NCBI GenBank assembly: GCA_033762315.1
Contig: JANRLS010000276.1
Coordinates: forward strand, 73,784 to 137,783
From: CAYLLN01 sp033762315
GTDB lineage: Bacteria; Planctomycetota; Planctomycetia; Pirellulales; Pirellulaceae
Direction of reading: 5' to 3'
DNA length: 64,000 nt
The translations under genes and the position numbers were made by a program. The notes under the pieces are model-generated. The model did not search any database, was not told the DNA's origin, and saw nothing but the letters and a program-made list of their open reading frames with translations. Of the stretch, positions 9,682 through 18,946 are shown one piece after another (positions within the stretch are counted from its first letter, which is position 1; each line of letters starts with the position of its first letter).

Positions 9682-11208
9682 ATGTTTCGCCGCCAACTCG
9701 CAACCGTGCTCGTATTCGGGGGAATGTTTACCCTCGCGTTCCCCGCCTGGGCTGCCATCAAGCTCCCCGCGCTCATTTCCGATCACATGGTCTTGCAGTC
9801 CGACATGGCCGCGCCGATTTGGGGGTGGGCCGAACCGGGCGAAGAGGTGACCGTGGCGATCGCGGACCAATCGGCCCAGGCTACCGCCGACAAGGACGGA
9901 AAATGGCAAGTGAAGCTGCCAAAGCTGGCCGCGGGAGGGGCCCACACGCTGACCGTGAGGGGGAAGTCGAACGAGATCGTTGTGAAGGACGTGCTGGTCG
10001 GCGAGGTGTGGCTGGGCTCCGGGCAATCGAACATGGCGATGGTGGTCAGCTCGTGCAACAACGCCGGCGAAGAAATCGCGGCGGCCGATTTTCCGAAGAT
10101 TCGAATGTTCACCGTCACCTCGACGGCGGCGGATTCTGCCCAGGCCGATTGCGAAGGTTCGTGGCAAGTTTGTTCGCCGCAAACGGCTGGTCGCTTTTCG
10201 GCGAGCCTCTATTTCTGCGGGCGGGAGATTCACAAGGCGCTGGGTGTGCCGGTCGGATTGATTAACTCGTCGGTCGGTGGCACGCCGATCGAGTCGTGGA
10301 TCAGTGCCGATGTTCAGGAGAAGTCCCCGGAGCTGAAGGAGTTCGTGGCCGCTGCGCAGGCCGAGGCGGACCGCTTCGATCCCGTTGCCGCGCAGGCGAA
10401 GTACGAGAAAGACCTCGCCCAATGGGAAGTTGCCGCGAAGGCCGCCAAAGCTGCCGGCCGGCCCGCTCCGCGTAAGCCGATCGATCAGGTGGCCAATCGC
10501 GCCCGCAAAGGGACTATCGGCGGTCTTTACCACGGAAAAATCGCTCCGCTCGTGCCGTATGCGATGCGGGGCGCGGTTTGGTATCAGGGCGAAGCGAACT
10601 CTAACCCGGCGAAGTCTCGTTACTACGAGCATCAACTACCGCTGCTCGTAACCAGTTGGCGAGCCGCCTGGGGGAGCGAGTTTCCGTTTGCTTGGGTGCA
10701 ACTTCCCAATTTCGATGGTTTGGGGGGACATTGGCCGGTCGTTCGCGAGGCGATGCTGAAGTCTTTGAAGCTGCCGAAAACCGGGATGGCGATTACGATC
10801 GACATCGGTGATGCCAAGGACATTCACCCCAAGAATAAGCAAGATGTCGGCAAGCGGCTCGCACAGTGGGCCTTGGGGGAGGTTTATGGGAAAGACGGTC
10901 CGACGAGCGGTCCCTTGCCGGCCGGGCATGAGCGCCGCGGCAAGGACCTGGTTCTGAAGTTTAGTCACGCGGATGGCGGCCTGGTGGCGAAAGGCGGCGA
11001 GCTTCGCGGCTTCGTAGTCGCCGGGGCGGACAAAGCGTGGAAGCCCGCGGCGGCGCGCATCGAGGGAGATCAAGTGATCGTTAGCAGTCCGGAAGTTGCC
11101 GAACCGGTCGCCGCGCGTTACGCCTGGGAGAATAACCCCGTCTGCAACCTCGTCAGTGGTGCCGGGCTTCCGGCTTCGCCATTCCGTACCGACAATTGGG
11201 AGCCCTAA
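9682..11208 (+). CDS. Sialate O-acetylesterase family protein (SGNH-type)
   Basis: A 508-residue exported esterase. A signal peptide (about residues 1-24, ending PAWA) is followed by IKLPALISDHMVLQ, the standard start of the mature family domain, and a small beta-sandwich region. The catalytic serine lies in G114-Q-S-N-M118. A late D374-I-G-D-A-K-D-I-H382 block supplies the His of the hydrolase core and is followed by KNKQDVGKRLA. An insertion with Ala/Lys-rich helices (about 235-275) is common in planctomycete members. The enzyme removes acetyl groups from sialic acid or other acetylated sugars. Its position between two sulfatase genes suggests a role in de-decorating an acetylated, sulfated glycan; the exact substrate cannot be told from sequence. 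Confidence 0.88.
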   Translation: MFRRQLATVLVFGGMFTLAFPAWAAIKLPALISDHMVLQSDMAAPIWGWAEPGEEVTVAIADQSAQATADKDGKWQVKLPKLAAGGAHTLTVRGKSNEIVVKDVLVGEVWLGSGQSNMAMVVSSCNNAGEEIAAADFPKIRMFTVTSTAADSAQADCEGSWQVCSPQTAGRFSASLYFCGREIHKALGVPVGLINSSVGGTPIESWISADVQEKSPELKEFVAAAQAEADRFDPVAAQAKYEKDLAQWEVAAKAAKAAGRPAPRKPIDQVANRARKGTIGGLYHGKIAPLVPYAMRGAVWYQGEANSNPAKSRYYEHQLPLLVTSWRAAWGSEFPFAWVQLPNFDGLGGHWPVVREAMLKSLKLPKTGMAITIDIGDAKDIHPKNKQDVGKRLAQWALGEVYGKDGPTSGPLPAGHERRGKDLVLKFSHADGGLVAKGGELRGFVVAGADKAWKPAAARIEGDQVIVSSPEVAEPVAARYAWENNPVCNLVSGAGLPASPFRTDNWEP

Positions 11209-11284
11209 TCTTCATCAGGGAACTTCGCGATCTCCGTTGCTTCTGTTCCATCTTTCTTCCGAGTTTCTCGGGCCAATTCAAGTG

Positions 11285-12754
11285 ATGAATCGTTTCTCCT
11301 TGCTCGCGGCATTTGGATTCATCGTGCTCCACGCCCCGGCTGTTGATGCTGCTCCGCCCGAGCGGCCCAACATCGTCATCTTGTTCCTGGACGACCTGGG
11401 GTACGGCGACATCGGCCCCTTCGGCGCGAAGGACATTCGCACGCCAAACCTCGACCGGGTGGCCGCCGAGGGGACGAGGCTCACGAGTTTTTATGTCGCT
11501 CAGCCGGTTTGCACCGCGTCGCGAGCCGCCTTGATGACCGGCTGCTACTCGAATCGGGTCAGCTTGTTTGGGGCCCTCAATCACCAAAGCAACGTGGGCA
11601 TTGCGGCCGAGGAAACGCTGCTGCCGGAAATCTGCCGGGCGCAAGGCTACGCGACGGCTATTTTCGGCAAATGGCATTTGGGACATCGCGAGCCGTTCTT
11701 GCCAACGCGCAACGGTTTCGACGAATTCCTCGGCCTTCCCTATAGCAATGACAATGGCCCGCTGCATCCGATCGTTCGCGATATCCCCTCGCTGCCGCTG
11801 ATCGATGGCGAAAAGACGGCGGAGCTCGACCCCGATCAATCGCAGTTCACGCGCCGCTTCACCGAACGGGCCGTGCAGTTCATCGAGCGGAACAAGGCCC
11901 GCCCCTTCTTTCTCTATGTGCCGCAGGTCATGCCGCACGTGCCGATTTTCGCCTCGGCCGAATTCAGGGGGCGGTCGTCGCGCGGCTTGTATGGCGACGT
12001 GGTCGAAGAACTCGATTGGTCGGTCGGGCAAATCCTCGCGGCGCTGCAAAAGAATGACCTCGACGAGCGAACCCTCGTAATTTTTACCTCCGACAACGGC
12101 CCGTTCCTCTCGTACGGTAATCACGCCGGAGTGGCCAGGCCGCTGCGCGAAGGGAAGCTGACGACCTTCGAAGGGGGCGTTCGCGTGCCGTGCCTGATTC
12201 GCTGGCCGGGGAAAGTGCCGGCGGGAAGGGTGTCGGGTGAGCTGGTTTCGACGCTCGACCTTCTGCCCACCCTTTGCAGCCTCGTCGGCGGGCAGCTGCC
12301 GGCGGCCCGGCTGGATGGGGTCGATGCTTGGGGCTTTTTGTCGGGGAAGAGCGAGCGGTCGCCGCGCGAGTCGTTCTATTATTACGCGGGGGACGAGCTG
12401 CAAGCGGTTCGCCGCGGTCCATGGAAGCTGCACCTGGCCCACGAGTATCTGACCCCCGCCCAGCCGGCGGGAACTGGCGGCAAACCGGCCAATTTCGCCA
12501 ACCTGAAGCCCGAGTCGATGCAGCTGTCCGGCCTACGCGGCATCGCCAGCCGGCATGGGTACACCGTGAAAAGAATGGAGCAGTCGCTCTTTCACTTGGA
12601 GCGGGACATCGGCGAAACGACCGATGTTTCGGCCCAGTACCCGGAGGTGGTTCGCGAACTGCTGGCGCTGGCCGAAGCGGCCCGCGCCGATCTAGGAGAT
12701 TCGCTGACGGGCCGCCAAGGAGCGCACATTCGCCCCAGCGGCAAAGTCAATTAG
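11285..12754 (+). CDS. Sulfatase, exported
   Basis: A 489-residue sulfatase. The ATG at 11285 gives a good signal peptide (MNRFSLLAAFGFIVLHAPAVDA). Metal-binding NIVILFLDDLGYGDIG follows. The signature is C76-T-A-S-R80-A-A-L-M-T-G, so the nucleophile Cys is present and should be matured to formylglycine by a sulfatase-modifying enzyme encoded elsewhere. FGKWHLGH is intact here, in contrast to the broken paralogue upstream. VIFTSDNGPFLSYG and GGVRVPCLIRWPGKVPAG complete the core. It lies 76 bases after the O-acetylesterase and is the last gene of the plus-strand catabolic block. It hydrolyses sulfate esters, probably on a polysaccharide; the specific substrate is unknown. Confidence 0.9.
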   Translation: MNRFSLLAAFGFIVLHAPAVDAAPPERPNIVILFLDDLGYGDIGPFGAKDIRTPNLDRVAAEGTRLTSFYVAQPVCTASRAALMTGCYSNRVSLFGALNHQSNVGIAAEETLLPEICRAQGYATAIFGKWHLGHREPFLPTRNGFDEFLGLPYSNDNGPLHPIVRDIPSLPLIDGEKTAELDPDQSQFTRRFTERAVQFIERNKARPFFLYVPQVMPHVPIFASAEFRGRSSRGLYGDVVEELDWSVGQILAALQKNDLDERTLVIFTSDNGPFLSYGNHAGVARPLREGKLTTFEGGVRVPCLIRWPGKVPAGRVSGELVSTLDLLPTLCSLVGGQLPAARLDGVDAWGFLSGKSERSPRESFYYYAGDELQAVRRGPWKLHLAHEYLTPAQPAGTGGKPANFANLKPESMQLSGLRGIASRHGYTVKRMEQSLFHLERDIGETTDVSAQYPEVVRELLALAEAARADLGDSLTGRQGAHIRPSGKVN

Positions 12755-12797
12755 CAGGGCCGGTCGGCGGGTGGCGGCCGCATGTTAGACTGCGAAT

Positions 12798-14273
12798 ATG
12801 CCCGCCTTAGCAGCCAACGCCACCGCTGAAATCTCACCGCCGTCCGCAGCGCGCCGCATCGCCGTCATCGGTGGCGGCATTAGCGGGTTGGCGGCGGCCC
12901 ATCGCCTGGTCGAGCTCGCTCCGGCGGCGCGAGTCACGCTGCTGGAGGCAAGCGACCGGTTGGGTGGGGTGTTGCAAACCATTCGCCGCGACGGTTGGCT
13001 GATCGAACGCTCGGCCGACATGTTCACCACCCGCGAGCCGTGGGCCCTTGATCTATGCCGGCGGATCGGCATCGCCGACGAGCTGATCGAAACCGATGTC
13101 CGCTTTCGCCGGGCCTTCGTCGTCCGCCGCGGCAAGCTGTTGCCGGTGCCCGAGGGCTTCACGCTGATGAGCCCGGCCAAAATCTGGCCCATTCTGACGA
13201 CGCCGATCCTCAGCCCGCTTGGCAAGCTGCGGCTGGCCTGGGAACGCTTCATCCCCTGCCGCCGCGATGACGCGGACGAGAGTTTGCAGTCGTTCGTCGT
13301 CCGCCGCTTCGGGCGGGAAGCGTTCGATCGGCTGATTCAGCCCTTGATCGGCGGCATTTATACGGCCGATCCGGCGAAGCTGAGCATGCAGGGAACGCTG
13401 CCACAGTTCGTCGAGCTGGAGCGGAAGTTTGGCAGCTTGATTCGCGGGATGCGGCAGCGCGGCAAGAACCAGGTGCCAGGAGCCGCGAGCCAGAAAACCG
13501 CCGAGAGCGGGGCCAGATACGGGCAGTTTCTCGCGCCGCGGGACGGCATGGGGCGGCTGGTCGAGGGGGTTGCCGCGCGGTTGCCGGTGGGATGCGTGCG
13601 ATTGAATTCACCGGTCGAGCGGATCGAGCGCGATCGCGAGCAGTGGTGCTTGTGGCTGGGGAATCAAGCCGAGTGTTTCGACGCTGTTGTCCTTGCCACT
13701 TCCGGAGCCGTTAGCTACCGGCTGCTCGCAATGGTGGATGCCGAACTGGCGGCGCTGGTGAAGCAGATTCCGTATGCCGGCTGCTCGGTGGCGATTTTGG
13801 GAGTTCGCCGCGACCAGCTTAGGCATCCGCTCGATGGCTTTGGCTTCGTCGTGCCGGCGATGGAAAACCGCCGCATCATCGCCGGCAGTTTGGCGAGCGT
13901 GAAATTTCCCGGCCGTGCGCCGACACATCGCGTGCTTTTGCGAGTGTTTGTCGGGGGTGCGCTGCAGCCGGAACTGGCCCATTTGCCGGACGACGAGGTT
14001 CGCGGGCTCGTGTTGACCGAGCTGCGCGAGCTCTTGGGCCTGGCGGGCATGCCGGAGTTTTTCGAGGTGGCCCGCTGGCTTGGCATGATGCCGCAATATC
14101 ACGTCGGCCACCTCGATCTGATTCGCCGGATCGAAGCGCGGGCCTCGGCAATTCCCAACTTCGCGCTCGCCGGCAATGCCTATCGCGGCGTCGGCGTCCC
14201 TTTCTGCGTGAATCAGGGCGAGCAAGCGGCCGAGCGGATATTGTCGCGGCAGGTTGCGCCCGTGGAGACGTAG
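12798..14273 (+). CDS. hemY: Protoporphyrinogen/coproporphyrinogen oxidase, HemY type
   Basis: A 491-residue FAD enzyme of the heme pathway, oxidising protoporphyrinogen IX (or coproporphyrinogen III in some bacteria). The dinucleotide-binding fold is explicit: IAVIGGGISGLAAAHRL at residues 21-37, an acidic end of strand 2 (LLEAS), and LGGVLQT. Further family segments are ERSADMFTT, QPLIGGIYTADPAKLSM and the C-terminal ALAGNAYRGVGVPFCV FAD motif (given here in part: GNAYRGVGVP). It does not carry a signal peptide and should act in the cytoplasm or at the membrane. It starts 43 bases after the sulfatase stop but is functionally unrelated to it. The exact substrate preference cannot be assigned from motifs alone. 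Confidence 0.88.
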   Translation: MPALAANATAEISPPSAARRIAVIGGGISGLAAAHRLVELAPAARVTLLEASDRLGGVLQTIRRDGWLIERSADMFTTREPWALDLCRRIGIADELIETDVRFRRAFVVRRGKLLPVPEGFTLMSPAKIWPILTTPILSPLGKLRLAWERFIPCRRDDADESLQSFVVRRFGREAFDRLIQPLIGGIYTADPAKLSMQGTLPQFVELERKFGSLIRGMRQRGKNQVPGAASQKTAESGARYGQFLAPRDGMGRLVEGVAARLPVGCVRLNSPVERIERDREQWCLWLGNQAECFDAVVLATSGAVSYRLLAMVDAELAALVKQIPYAGCSVAILGVRRDQLRHPLDGFGFVVPAMENRRIIAGSLASVKFPGRAPTHRVLLRVFVGGALQPELAHLPDDEVRGLVLTELRELLGLAGMPEFFEVARWLGMMPQYHVGHLDLIRRIEARASAIPNFALAGNAYRGVGVPFCVNQGEQAAERILSRQVAPVET

Positions 14274-14295
14274 CGGGGCGACGCAACTTTTCGGG

Positions 14296-14757
14296 TCAGG
14301 CGAAGAAGGTGGCCACTTTATCCCCAGCCAGCGAGACTCCGAAATCGCGGCGATCAGGTGAGTTTTCAGCTGGATTCAACTGTTTGGCCTCATCGGCCAG
14401 TTGCTGAAACCGAGCGAGCAGCGCGGCATCGCCACTGAGAACTTGCTCGATTCGTGCCCGATCCGGATGATCGCCAGACACTTGCACTCCGCCCAGTCCA
14501 TCGCTCACAAGCTCAAGCGGCCCGGTTGAACCGGCTCCCGACGCGGATAGCCGCTGTTGCACCTGGTGAGCAAAGTCACGCAGTCTTGCCTCAAATTCTT
14601 GCCGGTCGGGAGTTGCCGCGGCGGGAGATTTCGATGTCGGCGATTCGCCGCCACCTAACTGGCTCAAGAACGACAGGCCGCTTTCGACCGCCGCCGACGC
14701 GCCGCGTGCCAGGGTCGTGGCGGCAATTCCAGCGGGAATGAGGGCTGCGATCGACAT
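14296..14757 (-). CDS. Hypothetical protein, planctomycete-type
   Basis: A 153-residue protein convergent with hemY (22-base gap). It opens with an Ala-rich segment (SIAALIPAGIAATTLARGASAAVE) that may be a weak membrane-associating helix rather than a clear signal peptide. A Ser/Pro-rich stretch follows, then a charged, helical region around FEARLRDFAHQVQQRL, and ends with LVSDGLGGVQVSGDHPDRARIEQVL. I do not recognise a named family. The pattern of an N-terminal hydrophobic helix plus a short C-terminal domain ending FGVSLAGDKVATFFA suggests a small structural or regulatory protein. The upstream gene on the opposite strand is the DNA methylase, so this gene has its own promoter. Coding status rests on reading-frame quality and codon use only. 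Confidence 0.55.
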   Translation of the reverse strand: MSIAALIPAGIAATTLARGASAAVESGLSFLSQLGGGESPTSKSPAAATPDRQEFEARLRDFAHQVQQRLSASGAGSTGPLELVSDGLGGVQVSGDHPDRARIEQVLSGDAALLARFQQLADEAKQLNPAENSPDRRDFGVSLAGDKVATFFA

Positions 14758-14916
14758 TGCGCGGTGGCTTCCGGTTGCTGGCGGCCGGCTGCTAGCGGAT
14801 GGAGCCGGGCAGGTTCGCGCTGCGGTCGGTTCATCGGCCTATTCCGTCCCCAACTTGAGCCAAAACCCACCACTGACGTTGCCGAGCATCAGGGCACGCT
14901 TTACGATTCGCCCTCC

Positions 14917-16482
14917 ATGGCGGCCGCTCATCGCTATTCATCGCCCCTCCACGAGCCGGTGTTGCCGCGCGCCCAGCGGCGGGCGACGGGCGTCTATTAC
15001 ACTCCTCCTGAAGTGGTTCGCGACATCGTCGCGCTCACTCTGGAACCGCTCGCGGAAGCGCGGCCGCGCCTTCTCGATCCGGCCTGCGGCGCGGGGGCCT
15101 TTCTGGTCGCGGCTTGCCGTTTTCTCGTGGGGCGACTCCAGTCGCGGGGGGAGCCGCTCGACGAAGCGGCTCGGCTGTCCCTTGCTCAAGACACGCTTTT
15201 CGGGGTCGATATCGACGATGCGGCGGTTTGCGCCGCCCGCCTGACCGTGGCGCGGGAGGTTGCCGGCGGCGATGCCACCCCCGAGCGGATCGAGCGGCTG
15301 GCAGCAAGACTGGCGGAAAACATCTGGACCGCCGACGCCCTGGCCGACGATCAACTTTCGGCACAAGCACCCTTCGACGCGGTTCTGGGGAATCCGCCGT
15401 ATGTCAACATTCGCGAGCTGGCGAAATCCCGTTCCGCCGAGGAGCTCGCGGGCCTCCGCGGCCGGTTTCGCACGGCCCGCGGCAGCTTCGATCTGTATGG
15501 GCTGTTCGTCGAACGGGTGCATGAGCTGTTGCGAATTGGTGGCCGCTGCGGAATGATCGTGCCCAACAAATGGGCCGCGCTCGACTACGCCCAGCCGCTG
15601 CGCGAGTTGCTGGCTCGCGAAGCGACGGTGGAGCATGTGCTCGATCTCGCGGACGCCCGGGTCTTTCGCCGGGTCGCCGTCTATCCGCAAATGCTCGTCT
15701 TTCGCAAGACTTCGCCCGTCGCGGAGACCATCCCTTGGACATGCGCGGACTCGATGGCGGTCGAGTCGCGCGTCCCCACCATCCCGCTGGGCCAACTCGC
15801 CCGGCTCAGTTGCGGCACTGCCGGGTTCGCGGCGACAAAGATCGCCAATCGACTGATCGACGAAGGGGAGTCGCCGGATTCGCCCCCGGAATCGGCCGAG
15901 TTTATCACCAGCGGCAACATCGACCGCTATGCGATTCGCCTGGGAAATGTCCGCTATCTCGGCCGGAATTACACACGCCCCCGCTTGCCGCTGGCCGGGC
16001 CGGGGCTATCGCGGCGGAAGCTGAACCTGATCCGCGAGCCCAAGATCGTCATCGCCGGCCTCGCGCGGCGCATCGAGGCGGCGTGGGACGCGGCGGGACT
16101 CGCCTTGGGCGTGCAGGTGTTCGCCGTCAGCGAGTCGTGTGTCGATCCGCGCTATCTGCTGGCCGTGCTGAACTCCAAGCTGCTTTCCTATTTGTTTAGC
16201 ACGCGCTTCGCGGCCAAGCGGCTGGCGGGGAGATACTTGGCCTTCAACAAAGGGCAACTGGCGCGGCTGCCCATTGCGATCGCCGGCACGACCGATGCTG
16301 ACTCACCTGCCGCGGAAATCGCGGCGACGTTGGCCGTGCTCGCCGAGCGGCAGAGCAAGGCTCATGCCCCCGCGCTCGACGACGAAATCGACCGCCTGGT
16401 GGTTCGGCTGTACGGCCTGACCGATGCCGAAGTCGCGGAGGTCGAGAGCCATTTCACGCATTCGGTGGCCAAGGCGGCATGA
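14917..16482 (+). CDS. N6-adenine DNA methyltransferase with TaqI-like specificity region
   Basis: A 521-residue methylase (an in-frame start at 14764 would add 51 poorly conserved residues). The N-terminus has the standard TGVYYTPPEVVRDIV, then motif I D54-P-A-C-G-A-G60 for S-adenosylmethionine binding, and catalytic motif IV N159-P-P-Y162 of gamma-class N6-adenine enzymes. SFDLYGLFVERVHELL and GGRCGMIVPNKW follow. The C-terminal 200 residues resemble a TaqI-type recognition region (ITSGNIDRY, FNKGQLARLPI). Type IIG restriction enzymes of the Eco57I kind fuse such a methylase to an N-terminal nuclease; no nuclease domain or adjacent restriction gene is present here. It therefore looks like an orphan methylase, with a role in modification, regulation or decayed restriction. 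Confidence 0.82.
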   Translation: MAAAHRYSSPLHEPVLPRAQRRATGVYYTPPEVVRDIVALTLEPLAEARPRLLDPACGAGAFLVAACRFLVGRLQSRGEPLDEAARLSLAQDTLFGVDIDDAAVCAARLTVAREVAGGDATPERIERLAARLAENIWTADALADDQLSAQAPFDAVLGNPPYVNIRELAKSRSAEELAGLRGRFRTARGSFDLYGLFVERVHELLRIGGRCGMIVPNKWAALDYAQPLRELLAREATVEHVLDLADARVFRRVAVYPQMLVFRKTSPVAETIPWTCADSMAVESRVPTIPLGQLARLSCGTAGFAATKIANRLIDEGESPDSPPESAEFITSGNIDRYAIRLGNVRYLGRNYTRPRLPLAGPGLSRRKLNLIREPKIVIAGLARRIEAAWDAAGLALGVQVFAVSESCVDPRYLLAVLNSKLLSYLFSTRFAAKRLAGRYLAFNKGQLARLPIAIAGTTDADSPAAEIAATLAVLAERQSKAHAPALDDEIDRLVVRLYGLTDAEVAEVESHFTHSVAKAA

Positions 16483-16607
16483 ATTTGTTTTTAGGCCGGG
16501 CGGCACGGATGTTTGCGTTCCTACTCCCGCGCGGGTAGGCTGCCTCGCGCGGTGCGGATCCGTTGCACGCCGCATCCCGCAATCTTCCCCTCTCGCGCGA
16601 GGTTGCC

Positions 16608-18935
16608 ATGAACGGGAACCGCATTCTCCTTGGGTTGCTTTGCCTCGGTGTTTCGATTGGCCCGGCTATTGCCGAGGAGAAGCCGGCCGAGCCGCTGGCG
16701 GGGACGAAGCCACTGACGATGCAAGGTGACCTGGCCGCTCAAATGGTGGCGGGAATCGACAAGTTTCTCTTACGCGAGTTGGAACTGTCGATCGGCCGGC
16801 GCGAGCGACACTGGCAGCGCGATTTCAGCTCGCCCGAGGCCTATCACAAATCGATCGAGCCCAATCGCCAGCGACTGGCGAAGATGTTGGGGGTCGTCGA
16901 TCCGCGCGTGCCGTTCGACACGCCGGAACTTGTCGCCACTACTCGCCAATCGGCGCTCCTCGGCAAGGGGGAGAAGTACGACATCTTCGCCGTCCGCTGG
17001 CCAGCCGTGCGGGGCGTGCGGGGAGAGGGGCTGCTTCTGGTGCCGACGGGGGGTATTCTCGCCGATGTGGTCGCGATCCCCGATGCCGACCAAACGCCCG
17101 AGCAATTGTGCGGCCTCGCCGAAGGAATCCCCCCTGGAGCGCAATTCGCCCGGCACTTCGCGCATAACGGCTGCCGGGTGCTGGTGCCGACGTTGATCAG
17201 CCGCGACATGGCGAAGCGGGCACCTCCGGGACAGGCAGGGCGGGCGAATCTGACGAATCGCGAATTCGCCTATCGGCCGGCATTCGAGCTGGGGCGGCAT
17301 CTCATCGGCTACGAAGTGCAAAAGGTGCTCGCGGGGGTCGATTGGTTCGTGAAGGAGGCCGGGGGCAAGGACGCGAGCATTGGCGTCTTCGGCTATGGCG
17401 AAGGGGGGCAGCTCGCGTTGTACGCGGCGGCGCTTGATCCGCGGATCGATGTGCTGGGAGTTAGCGGCAGCTTCCAATTGAGCGAGAGTATGTGGGAGCA
17501 GCCGATCGACCGGAATGTGTTCGGCATCGCTCGGGAGTTTGGCGACGAACAATTGGCTTGGATGGTCGATCGCGTCGTGGTCGAAGGGATGAACGGCCCG
17601 AAAGTGACCTTGCCGAGCGAAGGGGGCGCGCCGGGACAACTGTCGAGTTCGTCGCTGCTCGAAGTTCGCGGCCTCTACGCCGCCAGCGCCGGACCGCCCG
17701 GCACCACCGATCGGCCCCTGAACCGGTCGTGGGTCTTCCGCGTCTCGGCCGATTCGCGCGCGCCCGAGCCCTTTGGCAACGAGGGAACGCTGCTCAGCTT
17801 TGTCCGCGAGATCATGAATCCGCAAGGGTTCGTCCGCGAGTCCAAGCTCCCCGTGCCTCAGGCGAACCTCGCCGATGCGCGGATTCGCCAGCAGCGTCAA
17901 CTGAACGAGATCGTGCTCGATACGCAGTTGCTGCTCGCCGAGTCTCCGTATGTCCGACAGCAGTTTCTGAAGAAGCTGACCGATTGCCAGGGAGTGGAAG
18001 CGTACAGCAAAGTCGTTGAGGAGTACCGAGAGATTTTTGCGAAGGACGTGATCGGCCGGTTCGAGATTCCGCTTCTCGATCCCAACGCGCGCAGCCGAAG
18101 AAGCTATGACACGGAAAAATGGACGGGGTACGAGGTGGTGCTGGATGTGTTTCCGGATGTCTTTGCCTATGGCATCCTTTGCGTGCCGAAAGATTTGCAG
18201 CCGGGCGACAAGCGGCCGGTCGTCGTTTGTCAGCATGGGCTGGAGGGACGGCCACAGGATACGATTGGCGAGCAAGGTTCGCAGTTCTACAGCGGTTTCG
18301 CGGGGAAACTGGCCGAGCGGGGATTCATCACCTTCGCTCCGCAGAACCTCTATATCGGCAAGGACACCTTTCGCACCTTGCAGCGCAAGGCGAATCCGCT
18401 GGGCAAGACTCTGTTCTCCATCATGGTTCCGCAGCACCAGCAAATTTGCAACTGGCTGAAATCGCAGCCGTTCGTCGATCAGGAGCGGATCGCGTTCTAT
18501 GGGCTTTCTTACGGCGGCAAAAGCGCGATGCGGATTCCGCCGCTAGTGAAGGACTATTGCCTCTCGATCTGCTCGGCTGACTTCAACGACTGGGTCGATA
18601 AGAATGCCTCCACGCGGGCGCCGTATAGCTACGTTTGGACCGGCGAATACGAGATTTTTGAGTTCGATCTCGGCAGCACCTTCAACTATGCCGAGATGGC
18701 GGCGCTCATTGCTCCGCGGCCGTTCATGGTCGAGCGCGGCCACTTCGACGGCGTCGGCGTCGATGAGCGAGTCGCCGCCGAATACGCCAAGGTGCAGCGA
18801 ATCTACAACGTGCAACTCGGTCTGCCCGATCGCTGCGCAATCGAGTATTTCGTCGGCCCGCACAAAATCAATGGCGTGGGAACCTTTGCGTTCTTGCACG
18901 AGCATCTGAATTGGCCGGAGCCGAAAAGTCCCTAA
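16608..18935 (+). CDS. Double alpha/beta hydrolase (dienelactone-hydrolase/acetylxylan-esterase-like), exported
   Basis: A 775-residue exported protein; ATG at 16608 begins a signal peptide (MNGNRILLGLLCLGVSIGPAIA). Two alpha/beta hydrolase halves are visible. In the N-terminal half the nucleophile elbow reads G262-Y-G-E-G-G267, with Glu replacing the catalytic Ser. In the C-terminal half it reads G632-L-S634-Y-G-G637, a normal elbow, preceded by VVVCQHGLEGRP, which fits an oxyanion-hole strand. GPHKINGVGTFAFLHEHL near the end probably holds the catalytic His. The fold and C-terminal site fit ester or acetyl-ester hydrolysis; such proteins are common in planctomycete genomes near glycan genes. 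The N-terminal half is probably a structural or binding pseudo-hydrolase. The substrate is unknown. Confidence 0.8.
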   Translation: MNGNRILLGLLCLGVSIGPAIAEEKPAEPLAGTKPLTMQGDLAAQMVAGIDKFLLRELELSIGRRERHWQRDFSSPEAYHKSIEPNRQRLAKMLGVVDPRVPFDTPELVATTRQSALLGKGEKYDIFAVRWPAVRGVRGEGLLLVPTGGILADVVAIPDADQTPEQLCGLAEGIPPGAQFARHFAHNGCRVLVPTLISRDMAKRAPPGQAGRANLTNREFAYRPAFELGRHLIGYEVQKVLAGVDWFVKEAGGKDASIGVFGYGEGGQLALYAAALDPRIDVLGVSGSFQLSESMWEQPIDRNVFGIAREFGDEQLAWMVDRVVVEGMNGPKVTLPSEGGAPGQLSSSSLLEVRGLYAASAGPPGTTDRPLNRSWVFRVSADSRAPEPFGNEGTLLSFVREIMNPQGFVRESKLPVPQANLADARIRQQRQLNEIVLDTQLLLAESPYVRQQFLKKLTDCQGVEAYSKVVEEYREIFAKDVIGRFEIPLLDPNARSRRSYDTEKWTGYEVVLDVFPDVFAYGILCVPKDLQPGDKRPVVVCQHGLEGRPQDTIGEQGSQFYSGFAGKLAERGFITFAPQNLYIGKDTFRTLQRKANPLGKTLFSIMVPQHQQICNWLKSQPFVDQERIAFYGLSYGGKSAMRIPPLVKDYCLSICSADFNDWVDKNASTRAPYSYVWTGEYEIFEFDLGSTFNYAEMAALIAPRPFMVERGHFDGVGVDERVAAEYAKVQRIYNVQLGLPDRCAIEYFVGPHKINGVGTFAFLHEHLNWPEPKSP

Positions 18936-18946
18936 CGGAGCGTGGG

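Noticed and set aside
14764..14916. A 51-residue N-terminal extension of the methylase
   Set aside because: It lacks conserved residues, while the ATG at 14917 starts just before the conserved RRATGVYYTP block.
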